Source: Symbiodinium microadriaticum (taxonomy: Eukaryota; Sar; Dinophyceae; Suessiales; Symbiodiniaceae). Taken from it: DNA of 64,000 bases. The position numbers and the translations under genes are program-made. The notes below the pieces were generated by a model that was not told the DNA's origin, searched no databases, and saw nothing but the letters and a program-made list of their open reading frames with translations. The DNA lies in assembly GCA_001939145.1 (NCBI GenBank), contig LSRX01001557.1, forward strand, positions 48,469 to 112,468, written 5' to 3'. Shown piece by piece: positions 1 through 11,149 of this stretch (the stretch's first letter is position 1; every line of letters begins with the position of its first letter).

Positions 1-1300
1 TAGCATCTTGCGAGAAGGATGCGGCATTGTTTGGGCTCCCAACCGAGCCCAACAGAACTAACTTCAGCATCTGGCCAGAACTGAGGGCCGCCGTTCGGTG
101 GGGGGGGGGGGGTCCGGCGCCTCCGAGCGGGCAGGGATTGGGTCCTAGGCTTTTCTGGACTTGTTCTAACCTTGCAAGGCAGGAATGGATCCGACTGTGG
201 CCCGGGTTGGTGATCCGCCCACGCTCCATCACAGACACCTGGATAGAGGTAGCGAGGAACGCGGAAGGGAGGGCGCCACTTGCATGTACTCTGACGACCC
301 AAGCAGAAATCCTTCATGTGAAGACAGGTCAAACTTAATGAGACAAAGCCGCCTTTTCGTTTCACTCAAGCAGAGCTGCCGTCTGCCGTGCACTTGTTTC
401 AGGCATTTGCGATCAACACATGTGATTTGAACATCTGCGATCAGTACACTTGAATCTTGAATCAGTCATCTGCAAGTCTGCCACCACTCCTTAGTTGCTC
501 CGTCACGTGGAAAAGAGGGGACCACCGAGTACGTCACATGCAAAGGGAGTGGGGAGAGCGTTTGGTTCATTTAGTTCATCCACTTATACTATACTTCACA
601 AAATCGGTCGCTAATCTCCATGGAGAGATCCATCTTGGCTCTGAGCAAACTGACAACATGTGGCCGTTTACTGAATGTTTGTTCTTCGTACCAGAGTGGG
701 GAAACTAACTGAACACTGGAGCTTACTAACTACCTGCATGAGCACTAACGGCGTGTGAACACGCATGAACAGCTCGGAAGCACTTTCTTCCATGAAGGCA
801 ATGCTGATACTTCAAGAATGCATCTATTCAGACTGCCAAAACAAGGGTCGACATATTCATGCAGCCTGTCACATGCCACGTCTTCGATTGCCTCCACGCA
901 GCTAGTGACCCGACATAAACTTCAATTTGATTTTAGCCTCTGAGATGTGTTCATTGTGTTTGGAGCCGCGGAGATTTTTCAGTTTGAGTGGAGCGGCTAA
1001 AGTGTTGTCAGCTTGCTTGTAACCGCTCAAATGTTTTGGAGCCGAGACGGAGTTCTGGCATTGTCACTGTGAAGGATCGCTCTTTGCTTAGATTGTGTGA
1101 AGTTTAACAACAAAACCGACCCCACCGAGAGGTCCACGCTTCAGAACTATTCGCTGTGGCGATCTGTGGCGGATGCCTTTTTTTTGACCAGCCCACTCCC
1201 TCCTGGCATCCCCTGGCTAGGGAAAGGACCCAGGTCCGTGGCGAGAATCGAGTCATGAACTACCAACGATCCACTTGCAAAGGACCCATTGTTGAAATCC
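1..1300. other. No gene recognised
   Basis: Only short ORFs occur here and none carries a motif I recognise. There is a poly-G tract near 101-112 and an otherwise unremarkable AT/GC mix. GATC becomes frequent only to the right of about 1260, so I place the left margin of the retroelement territory near 1300. Confidence 0.5.
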
Positions 1301-1398
1301 CCGTTCTCATATCAACGGCTAGGTAGGTCTGGGATATGAGGATCACACTGCTGCATGCGATCAGCTGCCTGTTCAGGTACCGTTGAAGTTGCGACCTT

Positions 1399-1420
1399 CC
1401 CGTGGCCATTTTGGGTCAAG
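1399..1420 (+). other. Dinoflagellate spliced-leader relic (21-base core, 19 matches)
   Basis: The 22 bases end in GTGGCCATTTTGGGTCAAG. Against the dinoflagellate SL core CCGTAGCCATTTTGGCTCAA(G) the differences are A to G and C to G. It is followed by GTGTTC, so a donor-like GT directly follows the final AAG. It sits just upstream of element 1. A relic of a trans-spliced mRNA that was reverse-transcribed and reinserted is the simplest reading; a degenerate SL RNA gene is the alternative. Confidence 0.7.
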
Positions 1421-2037
1421 GTGTTCACCTTGACCGGCCGGGAAGGATCGCTCGATTTTTCGGTGATCAGGAACTCAGCTCTAGGGCCTGGGAGGTCGAG
1501 CCATGGCTGGTTGGGGTTCTCCAGTTCAATCCTGGGATCAGTACCAAGGTCATGGGCAAGATCAAGGCCAGGGCGGGGGCGGGCCAGGTCGCCGTGATGA
1601 TCGGCGCACTCGCGTCCGAGGGGGACCACCTCAGTCAGGTTATCACCTGTCTCTCGTTGCCAACGGTGGCGATTTCGATCGACTCGCAGACGGGAGCTCC
1701 TTGTGGTGGATGGGATCCTGCCACAGCAAATGCTCTCAGCCATGTGGCTTTTCAGCCGTTTTCGTGGCCGGTGCTCAATGACGCATCCCCTTCTTACACG
1801 GATGTGAAGATCTACAATGGGAACGAGATCCTGTTCCACTGGATCTTCAGAGGTTTTCGCGCCGACACCGATCTGTCAGTTCAGCAGCAGTTCGCCGATG
1901 AGTTCTTCATCAAGGACATCTGCCGCGGTCGTGTTCGGCTGTCAGTGGTCGTGGCGGCTTTTCAGGCTGGTGGGTTTGGGTGTTCTCCTTCGAATGCGGA
2001 GGCCGTACCTCTTCGGTCGGTCCCAATGGCACAGTGA
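1402..2037 (+). CDS. Unidentified ORF at the left end of element 1 (211 codons)
   Basis: The open frame runs from within the SL-like motif (alternative GTG start) to a stop at 2037. I recognise no family. It has no clear signal peptide or membrane segment. GATC is as frequent here as in the rest of element 1, so it probably belongs to the element or to its 5' leader. Short overlapping frames continue between 2100 and 3400 without a recognisable domain, as expected for a decayed leader or an accessory ORF. It could also be non-coding. Confidence 0.3.
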   Translation: MAILGQGVHLDRPGRIARFFGDQELSSRAWEVEPWLVGVLQFNPGISTKVMGKIKARAGAGQVAVMIGALASEGDHLSQVITCLSLPTVAISIDSQTGAPCGGWDPATANALSHVAFQPFSWPVLNDASPSYTDVKIYNGNEILFHWIFRGFRADTDLSVQQQFADEFFIKDICRGRVRLSVVVAAFQAGGFGCSPSNAEAVPLRSVPMAQ

Positions 2038-3420
2038 TCGCTGGTGACAGTGCAAGGTCACACTTCGAGCTCCGAGTCACGGACCGCTCGCCGAGGATGC
2101 GGTGGGGAACGACGCAGATCGGGTGGAGTTTCGCTACCGTGACTCCAACAACCGCATCGATCTGAAGTGCGCTCGCATCTCGGTGCCGGCGACGTGGCTC
2201 ACAGTGTCGCATATCAGCGGCCCCACCCTCATCCAGACGGTCACCCGGTGCAGGGAGCAGCGAGCTCGAGTGGAGGTGCCGGAGCAGACGGAGCAGTTCG
2301 CTCAGCTAGCGGCTGCTCGCCAGCACTGCGGGCAACTTTCACGTGCAGACAGGGAGCGAGCTCTTTGTTCGCGAGCCCGAGATCGTCAGCACACGGGCGC
2401 TCGCTGAGACGACGCACGAAGGCACGAAGGTCGGTCGCAGAGACAGCTCAGACGATCGCCGACACAAGCCGTGGCTCTGGTGAAGTCGCTCTTCGTACCC
2501 CAGCTCAGGACGATATCCGGGACAGGGCGTTCGCCGCTGCCGTGGAGCCGGCCGTCCCCTATGAACAGGGGACGAGGAGGTCACAGCTCGCGAGGACCGC
2601 TCTTTTTCTGGGTTGACGGCAAAGCTCACGCCGCAGATGTTCGCGGACATGACGGGTCCAGGCTCGCAGTTCGTGACCCGATCGTCGGCAGGTGGAAGCA
2701 GTCGCTCAGTTTTGCTTGTGGGCGATCGCTTGACAGAAGCCCGCTCGGAGGAGCAGTTTCATTTTGCAAGCTCCCGTATTTTGGCTGTTCTTTGACTTTA
2801 TCTCAGACAGCCCGCTCGGGAAGAGCTCAAAAAGAACTGGCCACGTGATCACGCGAAGTGGTTTGCAGCCGCCGTTCTTCTTCAAGAATTGCAGTTCTTT
2901 CAGACAAGGTTCATGTCAGGTCAGTTCGTTTGCAAGTGCAGCTCGGCAGCCACATGTTCACGCATGGCATTTCTGCGCATGTTCAAGTCAGTGCAGTTCT
3001 GCAGTCACATGTTCCTGCTGTTCATGTCTCCTGCTCCTCTCCTCCTCCTCTCTGCTCCTGCTCTCCACTCCGGGAAGGGGGGTTGGGGTTGTTCGTGGGG
3101 GGGGGGGGAGGGTCGTCGTTCGGCAGGTGGATGGGCTCTGATGCGCATCGCAGCAGCTCTGTGCTGGACTCTGTCCCGCCAGCTCGCAGCCTAAGGTCTA
3201 GAAAACATATGCTACAAGCAGCGGCCCCGACCGATCGATGGACCGCCAAGAGCTTGGCTTACCCGTGCTTCGATCGGCATTTTGTGGAGGCTCTTCTCAG
3301 GACACGGCTCTCGAATTTGCAGCTGGTCCTTGCGATGGAGGTCGATTCACCGGGCATGTTCGCAGGTAAGGCGTTTGAATGGACGGCTAAGCTCGCGCCA
3401 ACAGAGCATTAGGTATTCTC

Positions 3421-4951
3421 GTCTCGGCCACACCTGCTGGAGCAGTTCTGGGTGTTTGCTAAGGCGGCTGAGACTGTCTTCTCAGAGTCGCTCGGTTACC
3501 AGATGGGAAAAGTTCCTCGCCAGCGGGACGCGCAGTCGATCGCCCAGTTCCAGAGAGATCCGGCGATCCGTGCCCTGGCAACACCCGTCCTGGCTCCGAA
3601 GGCGAAGTCTGCGCCCACTGCTGGATCCGCGTCTAGCTCTACGACACCGCTTCTAGATCTCGAGAATGCTGAGAAGCAGAAGTGGGCAAAACGTCTCAAG
3701 GCTATCGCCGAAAGAGCTGGTGTTCATGCGAAGCCTCTGTCGAGTGCGGACAATGAGATCCTCTCGGCAGAAGCAAAAGCTCGCCTTCAGCTATTGGCGT
3801 TCACCTCTGGAGCTCTTTCCACGATGGCGAACCGCATAAGGCGCTTCGAGAAGTTCGAAGCCTGGGCTCGCCGATCGTCGATCTCCTTGTGCCCGATCAC
3901 GAGTGATACGATATTAGAGTACACCGGCCGACGGTCATTCCGCCCCTGCAAATGGCACTTCGATGGGTATCCTTTCGGACCAACATCGAGCTGCCGTCCA
4001 TTGGTACGGCTCCCCTCAAGGCGCTCGAGAAAGAAGTGTTCACACAAAGGGGGAAGCCGCTCAAGGAAGCGGATCCGATTCCCATTGAGCTCGTGATGGC
4101 AATGGAAAAGTATGTGGTCGACGAGAACATGCCAAACCCACCTCGAGTCTTCATATGGTGGACGCTCTGCGTGATCTTTGCCTCCTTAAGGCGAGCTTGA
4201 GGTCAAGCCCGAGGGTCTGTTTGGTGTCTCTTGGCAGACCAAGAGTGAACGCAAACGTGTCGTTCTCGAAACACTCTTGGTTCAAGACCGGTCTCAATCT
4301 CTTCGAGACTTCGAGATGGAGTTCCCTCTCGTGGAACGAGATTTCTGGCTACCGGATCTGGAATCGAGGACCATGTGGAGGTCGACTCCACCAGACTATG
4401 CGCGATCGCTGCAATGGTTGCACCATTTGGTCTGGCATGCAGGGAAAGACGCCGGTGCCAGCCAGGAATCTCTTCGAAAGGTCACGGATCTTACGTGGCA
4501 CTCGGCCCGCGTTACAATGCTGGATCAGGCAGTTCATTGCAAACGCACCGAGCACGAGATCGGCGTGCAAGCGAACTGGAAGAACCCTGGTCCGCTCGTA
4601 CTCAAACACACACGTTCGCGTTCATCGTTGCCAGCTCTTATGATCAAGGATCTGCTCTCTGAGGTCTCCAAGGATTACGAGCCTGCGTGCGCTCGTGAGG
4701 ATGATGCCATCGATGATCCTGAAGATCGTGGTGATTGTCTCACAGAGTTCTTCATTAAAGCTCCTGAGAAGGGAACCAGTTATGAATATAAGTTTCATGT
4801 CTGTTCTGCCGATTCAACAGAGGAGATCGCATGTAAGCGCGAGATCACCTGTGAGTTCGTGCATATAGGGTCGGTTCTCCCCTACCCTAAGATGTTGTGC
4901 AAGCTCTGTGCACGAGCTCGACCTGACGTTCTGCGTCCGCTTGATCTTTAA
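3421..4951 (+). pseudogene. Tyrosine recombinase (DIRS/Ngaro-type integrase), frameshifted
   Basis: The role would be insertion of a circular cDNA by site-specific recombination. The first part (3452-3920) resembles the helical N-terminal core-binding domain. After a frameshift the catalytic domain starts (3952-4200) and would carry the first catalytic Arg near ASLR at 4178-4190. A further frameshift near 4200 leads through a KSERKR stretch (beta-hairpin Lys) to the best-conserved block at 4490-4640: WHSAR (the HxxR motif), then VQANWKNPGPL (the H/W position), then KHTRSR. The nucleophilic Tyr is expected about where KH falls, and His is found instead (CAC for TAC). Missing Tyr plus at least two frameshifts argue for an inactive gene. 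It lies upstream of gag, whereas in DIRS-like elements the recombinase usually follows the RT. Confidence 0.75.
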
Positions 4952-5085
4952 AGTTTTCGTTGCGCTCTGCTGTGCATCGGTCTTTCTCAGTTGTCTTTGG
5001 AGGCGCGCGTTTCGGCTCACACTGAGGTCGTCCTCATGGTTGATCGCACCGTGTACCCAGATAAGGACAAGGTCCCGGAGCTCGC

Positions 5086-6367
5086 TTTGCATCAGATCTT
5101 CGCCAACAGAAGCTGCCGGAGGATCTATGCTTGCTGTTCGCCGACAAAGGTATGCTCTCGGTTGAGCGGGTCGCCATGCTCGGCGATACGATCACCTCGG
5201 TCAAGGCCACGAGCAAAGCCATTGTCGGGGATGGTTCCAAGTTCGGACCGGACGATCCCGTCCGAGAGCTCTCCCTTACACTGTTGGTGGCGGTCTGGAA
5301 GTCGGCTTCCACCCTGCAAGAACATGTGGCCACTCGGCGAGCAAAGATGGAGGAGGATCCCTCCAAGATCCCTGAGAGAAGATCACGCTGAATTTCGTGA
5401 GATCTTTGTGAACCAGCACCCGGATGTGATCCTCACCTACATGCGCGAGCCGCACAGAAAGTTCGTCGGGCGCATCCATCGGGACTATGTGGTCCACGGG
5501 GCGGTTGCGTTCTACGAGGTCGCCGAGATGCGCTCTAGATCCGACCAGATCGTCTCAACTTCGGGGTTCTCAAAAACTTCCGATGATCTGCTGAGGGTCG
5601 TCCAGCATGACAACAAGGTCTCCGTCACATCGGAGGGCAGTGTTATGGATCGACTTCATGCAGTCTTCGTGGCACTCGAGTACCTCAACATTTGCGAGTT
5701 CACCATGGAGGCGGGTCCGCTCAAGTACCTCTCCGAGCTCGAGGAGTGGCGCCACGAAAACCGCGGTCTTTCTTTGCTCCTTTCAGCGGATTCCTTGCTC
5801 AGGAAGAAGGTCTACAAGCTTTCGAACGATAAGCGGAAGATTTCCCTACCTTCTCTTCGGCTCTCAAGGAAGTTCTGAAAAACCACAAGCAGCTCTGGTC
5901 CGTCTGCTACCAAGAGACCTACTTCGGAAGCTCGCACGAAGAAAAACCGTGCTCGCCGTGAGAAGCAGAAAGCTCTTCTGAAGCAAGCTCGCGAGCTCGC
6001 CAAGGACAAGGACAAGGACAAGTCGGGAAAGCCGTCAGGGGGGACCAAGCTCACGGCTCGAGCAGATCGTGACCCCCGCATCCCGGAGAAGGAGTGGAAG
6101 AAGATCATGTCCTTCACGTACACAGGAGCTCGGCGGTGCCCTTGGTTCAACTGCTCACTCGGCTGCTGCTTCGGGGTTCAGTGCCGCAACAAGCATATAT
6201 GCCATATATGCGTCCAGTGTGGGGGTGATCACCCCTACCATGGCAACCGCCGAGCTCCCCTTCCCTCGCCTGGGTTCGGTTGTCTGGGAATGCAAGGTGG
6301 GTTGTCCGACAGACCGGGGGATTTCTCCCTCAAACAGCCAACGTCGTCATTGGCCGCTCTGCCTTAG
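5086..6367 (+). pseudogene. Gag-like capsid protein with a CCCH zinc finger, frameshifted
   Basis: The protein would package the element RNA. Coding runs in pieces: 5131-5390, then 5385-5878 in another frame, then 6100-6367. The first two pieces are helical and charged, and match the gag of element 2 in layout and scattered residues. The last piece starts near SFTYTGARR and has a C-x8-C-x5-C-x3-H finger (first Cys near 6139) followed by a second Cys/His cluster with CHIC and CVQC. Element 2 has the same finger spacing followed by a knuckle-like cluster. The Lys/Glu-rich stretch at 5900-6060 is probably the linker. At least two frameshifts separate the parts. Confidence 0.65.
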
Positions 6368-6415
6368 GCGACATGTGAAGCTCCTTCTCAGAAGCTGAAT
6401 TCGGCTGGTCAAGCG

Positions 6416-7250
6416 TCGGCACCACCGTGGTCTGCTTGGTCGCAAGTTCCAGAGGATCCCTACTTGGTGCGAGATCTGGGTCCTTGGTGCCTTGAACTCT
6501 TTGCGGGCAGCGGCATCTTCACGGCTCACCTTCGTCATCAAGGTCTTCTGCTGCTGCCGCCAATCGACGTCGTACTCTCGCATGAAGTTGTTGAACGACA
6601 AGATCTTCTGCATGGCGACTTCTTCGAGCGCCTTCTGCTTTTAGCACGTATGGGAGCGATCGTCTTCTTGCATGTGGGCCTGCCTTGCGCCACGTTCAGT
6701 CAAGCTCGGCAACCCCCAGGAGGTCCGCGGCCGTTGCGCTCCAGTTCAATGCATCTCGGTCTTCCCGACAGGTCTGCTGCGGAAGAGGAACAGCTCTTTG
6801 CAGCAAACGAGCTCCTTACTCGCTCGTTGCTGCTCATGCAGGCGGTGATCGCTTCAGGCGGCGATTTCTCCCTGGAAAACCGTCTAACCAGTCTCCTGTG
6901 GCAAGTCCCCGCTGTTCAGCAGCTTAAAGTTCGACATCATCTCTACAATGTCGAGTTTGGCAACACCTCCAGAAAGTCCACACGTCTCTTGGTTAGCAAT
7001 GCTCTTTTTCTTCAGCTCGCACGCACATGCTCAGGCGGTCATGAGCATGTCCCGCTCAAGGGCAAGGTTCGCCGACCCGATGGTCGCTGGATCTTTGCTA
7101 CAAAGCCGGCGCAGGTCTACCCCCTCGGCCTCGCGATCGCCTGGTCGGCCGTGGTCGCGCAGATCGTCCAGGGTAGGAGCTTCGGGCAATTGCCGATCCC
7201 GCTCTGCGCCGTCTTCTTCGAGGCGGGCCAGATTATGCCGATCTGCAGCT
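6416..7250 (+). CDS. C5 cytosine methyltransferase-like domain of element 1
   Basis: This is the N-terminal part of the pol-like frame, open from 6464 into the RT spacer. Visible motifs match the C5-DNA-methyltransferase order: motif I as LELFAGSG (AdoMet binding), motif IV as GLPCATFSQA (with the catalytic Cys in the PC pair), motif VI-like FSLENR (Glu-Asn), then RKSTRLLVSN and GGHEHVPLKGK, which resemble the region after motif VIII. The catalytic Cys and the ENx pair are present, so the fold may have been active. The target-recognition region is short. Capture of cytosine methyltransferases by eukaryotic retrotransposons is known. The adenine (Dam-like) domain of classic DIRS elements is an alternative, but no DPPY-type motif is seen. 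Confidence 0.7.
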
Positions 7251-8317
7251 GGGCTCCTTCACGCACGTCAAGCTCTACGACGAGTTGCTCGAGGCCTCGG
7301 GGTGTGCCGACCGATCTCTCGCACAAGGTCTGCGCGCTGGTTACCCGATCGTCGGACCCATTCAACGATCGGGGGGCTGGCCAGAATACCCCAAGCCTCA
7401 GAATCCTGTTCGCGTTTCTGACTCTACTGTTGCTGCTTTTCATGATGAGGACGAAGTGATTCATTTCTTGGGTTGCGATGACTGGATCCCGACGCAGAGG
7501 TTCGAGGTCGTCCAGAAGAACAAGGTCCGGGGGTGTGATAGTGCCACCTCGAAGCTGATCAATAAGACGGTGGTGATCACCGAAAAGCTGCAACTGCCTT
7601 CTACGGATCTTAACGTTGCAGTTCTTCGTGAACTCAGAACCAGGGCAGGCGATCGTCGTCTCCAAGGTTGGGTTCTCGATGAGCGGAAAGCCTATCGGCA
7701 GCTGCCGATCCTGCCGCAGCATCGCAAGTTCAGTGTGATCTGCCTCAAGGATCCTGAAGATGATCGTCCTAAGTACTTCGTCATGATCGGCCATTCTTTC
7801 GGTCTGGTCTCGGCGGTGTACAACTATAATCGCCGATCGGCTGCTTTGAACGATGTCTTCACTCGTCTGTTCAAGATGGTGTCGTTCAACTTCTACGACG
7901 ACAAGTACGGGTTCGAGACAGAGCAAGCTCGTCGCCGAAACGATCCATTGGCTCCTTGGCGCGTCGTTCGACCAGAAGAAGCTCCAGCTTTCATCTCTTC
8001 CGGTGGTCTTGGGAATTACGTTTAACCTTGAGGACTTTCTCCTCGAGATCAAAGAGGAAAGGAAGGCGGAGCTCGTCGAGTCGATCGACGCGATCCTGGC
8101 ATCAGGTACCTTGGGTCCAGGGACGGCAGGGAAGCTAAAGGGCAAGCTCATGTTTGGCGCAAGCCAGCTCTGGGGTAAGGTAAGCAGGGCGTTCTTCCGG
8201 CCTATTTCGGAAAGACAGTACTCCAAGGATCTGAGTGGCGATCGCATGGACCTCAACGAAGCCCTGAAGCGCTCGCTGATCTACTGGAGGGTCCTTGCAC
8301 GCTTCGAAGAGGTCTGA
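7244..8317 (+). pseudogene. Reverse transcriptase of element 1, frameshifted
   Basis: Frame one (7285-8025) carries RT motif A as GWVLDERKAYRQL, motif B as GHSFGLVSAVYNYNRR and motif C as FYDDKYG, in the usual order and spacing. A frameshift near 7920 continues the protein in a second frame to 8317, with the thumb/connection-like part (LGITFNLEDF onward). A frameshift near 7240 separates it from the methyltransferase domain, with which it was probably one polyprotein. The long open frame on the opposite strand (7117-8256) is a shadow of this gene. Confidence 0.8.
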
Positions 8318-8794
8318 CATCGTGATCTTCACAGACGGTTTCACTCCTGATCAGAGGAAAGCTGAGTGCGGACCCGATCGAGTTGGAGCAGTGATGTTCG
8401 ATAGGCGGGGTCTCGCGCCGAAACAGTTCACGGAGGTGATCCCTCATTCGATTTCTGAGAAGTGGATCCCCCGGGATCGTACCGATTGAGATGATTGCTC
8501 CGATCTTAGCTCTGGAAGCCTTCCGTGACCATGTTCGGAATAAGGATGTTATTCTTTTGATCGACTCGGAGGCCGTACAGGCCTCCTTGGTCAAAGGATA
8601 CTCCTCCAAGAAGATCTTTGTAAGCTCGTCGAACTTTTCTGGGAGCTTTCGCTCGAATACCGAGCCAATTTCTTCATCGATCGAGTTTCAACTGACGCCC
8701 ACCCTGCCGACTGGTCATCGAGAGATCATCTCCAGATCGGCGAGACGGCGGGGTGGGAGATTGTACTTTGTTCGTGGCTTGCAGCGCTCGCATG
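8295..8794 (+). pseudogene. RNase H domain of element 1, frameshifted
   Basis: This would remove the RNA strand after first-strand synthesis. Fragments in three frames give VIFTDG (first Asp), IEMIAPILALEAF (catalytic Glu helix), LLIDSEA (second Asp) and STDAHPADWSSR (last Asp, the N-P-A-D type ending). This order matches the RNase H that follows the RT in DIRS-like elements. At least two frameshifts are needed to join the parts. The frame closes at 8794. Confidence 0.7.
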
Positions 8795-9085
8795 AAAACG
8801 GATTGTGGGCCTGGGAGAAGCTCGGGTCTTGAGGGCCTTGAGGGTCGCGAGGACTCGTTCGAGACCTTTGCGGTCGGTCCCGCGAAGGTTGCACTGACTG
8901 CTCGTTCGGGCTTTTCTTCTACGGACTACTTCGTTCGAAGTTGTCGGTGGTCGGGTTTGAGCGGCTCGAGGATTCGATTGTTTGCTCGTGTGATGCTCGA
9001 TGTGCCGCTCGACCCCATGCCAGAGTGGTGTAAACGGTCTTTGCCACTCTGCACCTCTCCTTCGGCTGCTGATCAGTGAGTTCTC

Positions 9086-11149
9086 TCGAACGTGCATGCG
9101 GGTAGTGTGATATTTGCTAGTTGCCAAGCAATAGGTCTCCGGCCAACTGGATGCAGGTCCTAACCTGAGGACAAACGACATTCCACAAGGGAGCGAATCA
9201 ACAAAATCCGGTTGACATTGCACTTGAACGGGCATGCTTCCCGGACGTTCTCATGCAGGAGCTCTATTTGAAGCGCAACCCTGAAGAGACAGGATTGCTC
9301 TGGCAATGTGAGTTTGTCGTATTTCGGCTGGATTCTGGATGTAGTTGGAATATTACAGTCCGCTTGCGATTCCGGTACTGACATGTACATGGATCTGTCA
9401 AGCGCAGATCACAATTTGCTGGCTGAGCGAATTGGCATAGCCGACGTTATATTTTCAGCAAAATCCCCGACACATGTGCAACAACCGACACAAGCACCAA
9501 GCACACTGACCGAGAATGAAGTTCTATATGTGCCAATGTATGTGTTTGCATTGCGCTGTTTTCAGTCTGTTCTTATGGATTCAGGGTTTTGGAGAGTCCA
9601 GTTCCAATACTGTTTCGAGACGTCCATATACTTCGATGGTGATCATTCCTTATAGTGACGTGCCGGCAAGTCTGCAGATTTAGCAAAGAGCGTTGAGGTA
9701 TTTGTCGAGACAATGGCAAAAGCAAGCATCGGAAAACAGTCCGGAACGAGAGCCAACAGAATTGAGACTGGACGATACCATCCACAGAATTCAACTCATC
9801 AACAATCAATAAGTTGACCCTTCGGCTACATCACCGATCTCACAATCTTCCGAAAGTGTTTTCGACGGGCATGACCCATTTTTCAAAGCCATGTTACGTG
9901 AGTAACAACCACAGAAAGCCTTGCAACAAGATCTGCTTCGAGACAATGTCTATTCCAACTGTGTAAAGCAAAGCCAAGCTTTTGCCAGAACGTCCCTCAA
10001 GATCGAGACGTCTGATCCGATTGAATATGGTATGCAAACCGGCGAAACAAGAATACTCCTCACTGACTACTCGGGCTGAGATTTTTTATTTGAGCGCCAC
10101 GCCAAGGGATCTAAAAGTATTCGCGGAATTATCAAAGTTATGCAGCCTGTTAGCCGCAGTGATGGTAACCAATCAGGGAAATGAGCTGAATTGTGGACGT
10201 GACGACGAGAAACAGAACAGAACGTGAGCCGCATGGCAGAGTGCATGGACGAGAAAAGTTGCAATTGTGGCAGGAGGAGCACTCAACCTACCGGGACCGG
10301 TCAAGATGTACGTCAGTCTCTTGTTTCCGTGCGGCACAGATGGAGGTATAGAGTAGGCCCTGAGTCGGTGGTGATGATCGCTTATGGCAACCGTTTGATG
10401 AAGTACGAGACAAGCCAAAAACATGCATGAAAATACCATAGAGATCGACGAGGTGGAGACACAGGAATGTGAAACAGCAATGTGACTATAGTGCAGCACA
10501 TAGGACTGGGCATTGTCATTGGTTGCAGGCTGTTGAGAGGGCGGTTCTTGTAGTATGAGGCTGTGATTCATACTCTTCGTAATGCCAGACTGACATTACA
10601 GACGGAATCAGTATTTGGTCTGTCGCCGTTTGCCGTGGTAAGTTAAAGCAAACACCGAAATTGACTTCCTGCGTGAAGAACCTTCAGCTGACTGGTGGAT
10701 TATATACGATCACAGCATGCCGAAAATTCTCCACGAACTGTAAACATGCCAGCCGCAACTTCGAAAGAACCGCAACATTGCCTGACAAGCAAAAAAAGGA
10801 AGAATGCCCCTAGATGCTTGAAAGATCTTCAAAACTAAGTGAGGCACTTTTTATGCGGAGGAGAAGGATATGAATAGCTCGTGTAAACATGGCTTGTAAT
10901 GGCTTGTATATCAGTTTGTTGCAAGGACACTTGGAGTCCGGTTTTGCAAGAAATCGATGCGGCATGCAGTTGCGGAAAAATCTGAATTTCGGGAGTGAGG
11001 GCCTGGGTTTGCTTCGAATTGCATCAGGTTGGAGCTGCTGGCGGCGGTAAAACGCCGAGACCTGAAGGCCGAAGGGCCGAAGGGAGAGCCTGGCATGGCA
11101 TGGCCATCGGTTCGGCCTTGTCCCTAGCGGCCATTAGTGGCCCTGCCTC
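9086..11149. other. No gene recognised
   Basis: The density of GATC falls back towards background, base composition becomes more AT-rich, and ORFs are short on both strands without recognisable motifs. This is probably intergenic or intronic DNA, or very old repeat. Confidence 0.5.

Larger units (their letters stand above)
1300..9085 (+). mobile_element. Element 1: decayed tyrosine-recombinase retroelement with a methyltransferase-like domain
   Basis: In plus-strand order the region holds a tyrosine recombinase, a gag-like protein with a CCCH zinc finger, a C5-methyltransferase-like domain, a reverse transcriptase and an RNase H. Each part is broken by frameshifts, so this copy is dead. Recombinase plus RT/RNase H is the hallmark of the DIRS/Ngaro order. 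The gag-MT-RT-RH order is shared with element 2 at 41.7-46.0 kb, and both gags carry a CCCH finger of identical spacing, so the two are related families. An SL-like sequence lies at the left edge. The word GATC is several-fold over-represented throughout. I saw no terminal repeats, so both outer limits are approximate. Confidence 0.85.

Noticed and set aside
7117..8256. 379-codon open frame on the minus strand
   Set aside because: It overlaps the plus-strand RT, which has motifs A, B and C in order. The minus-strand frame has no recognisable domain and is a shadow.
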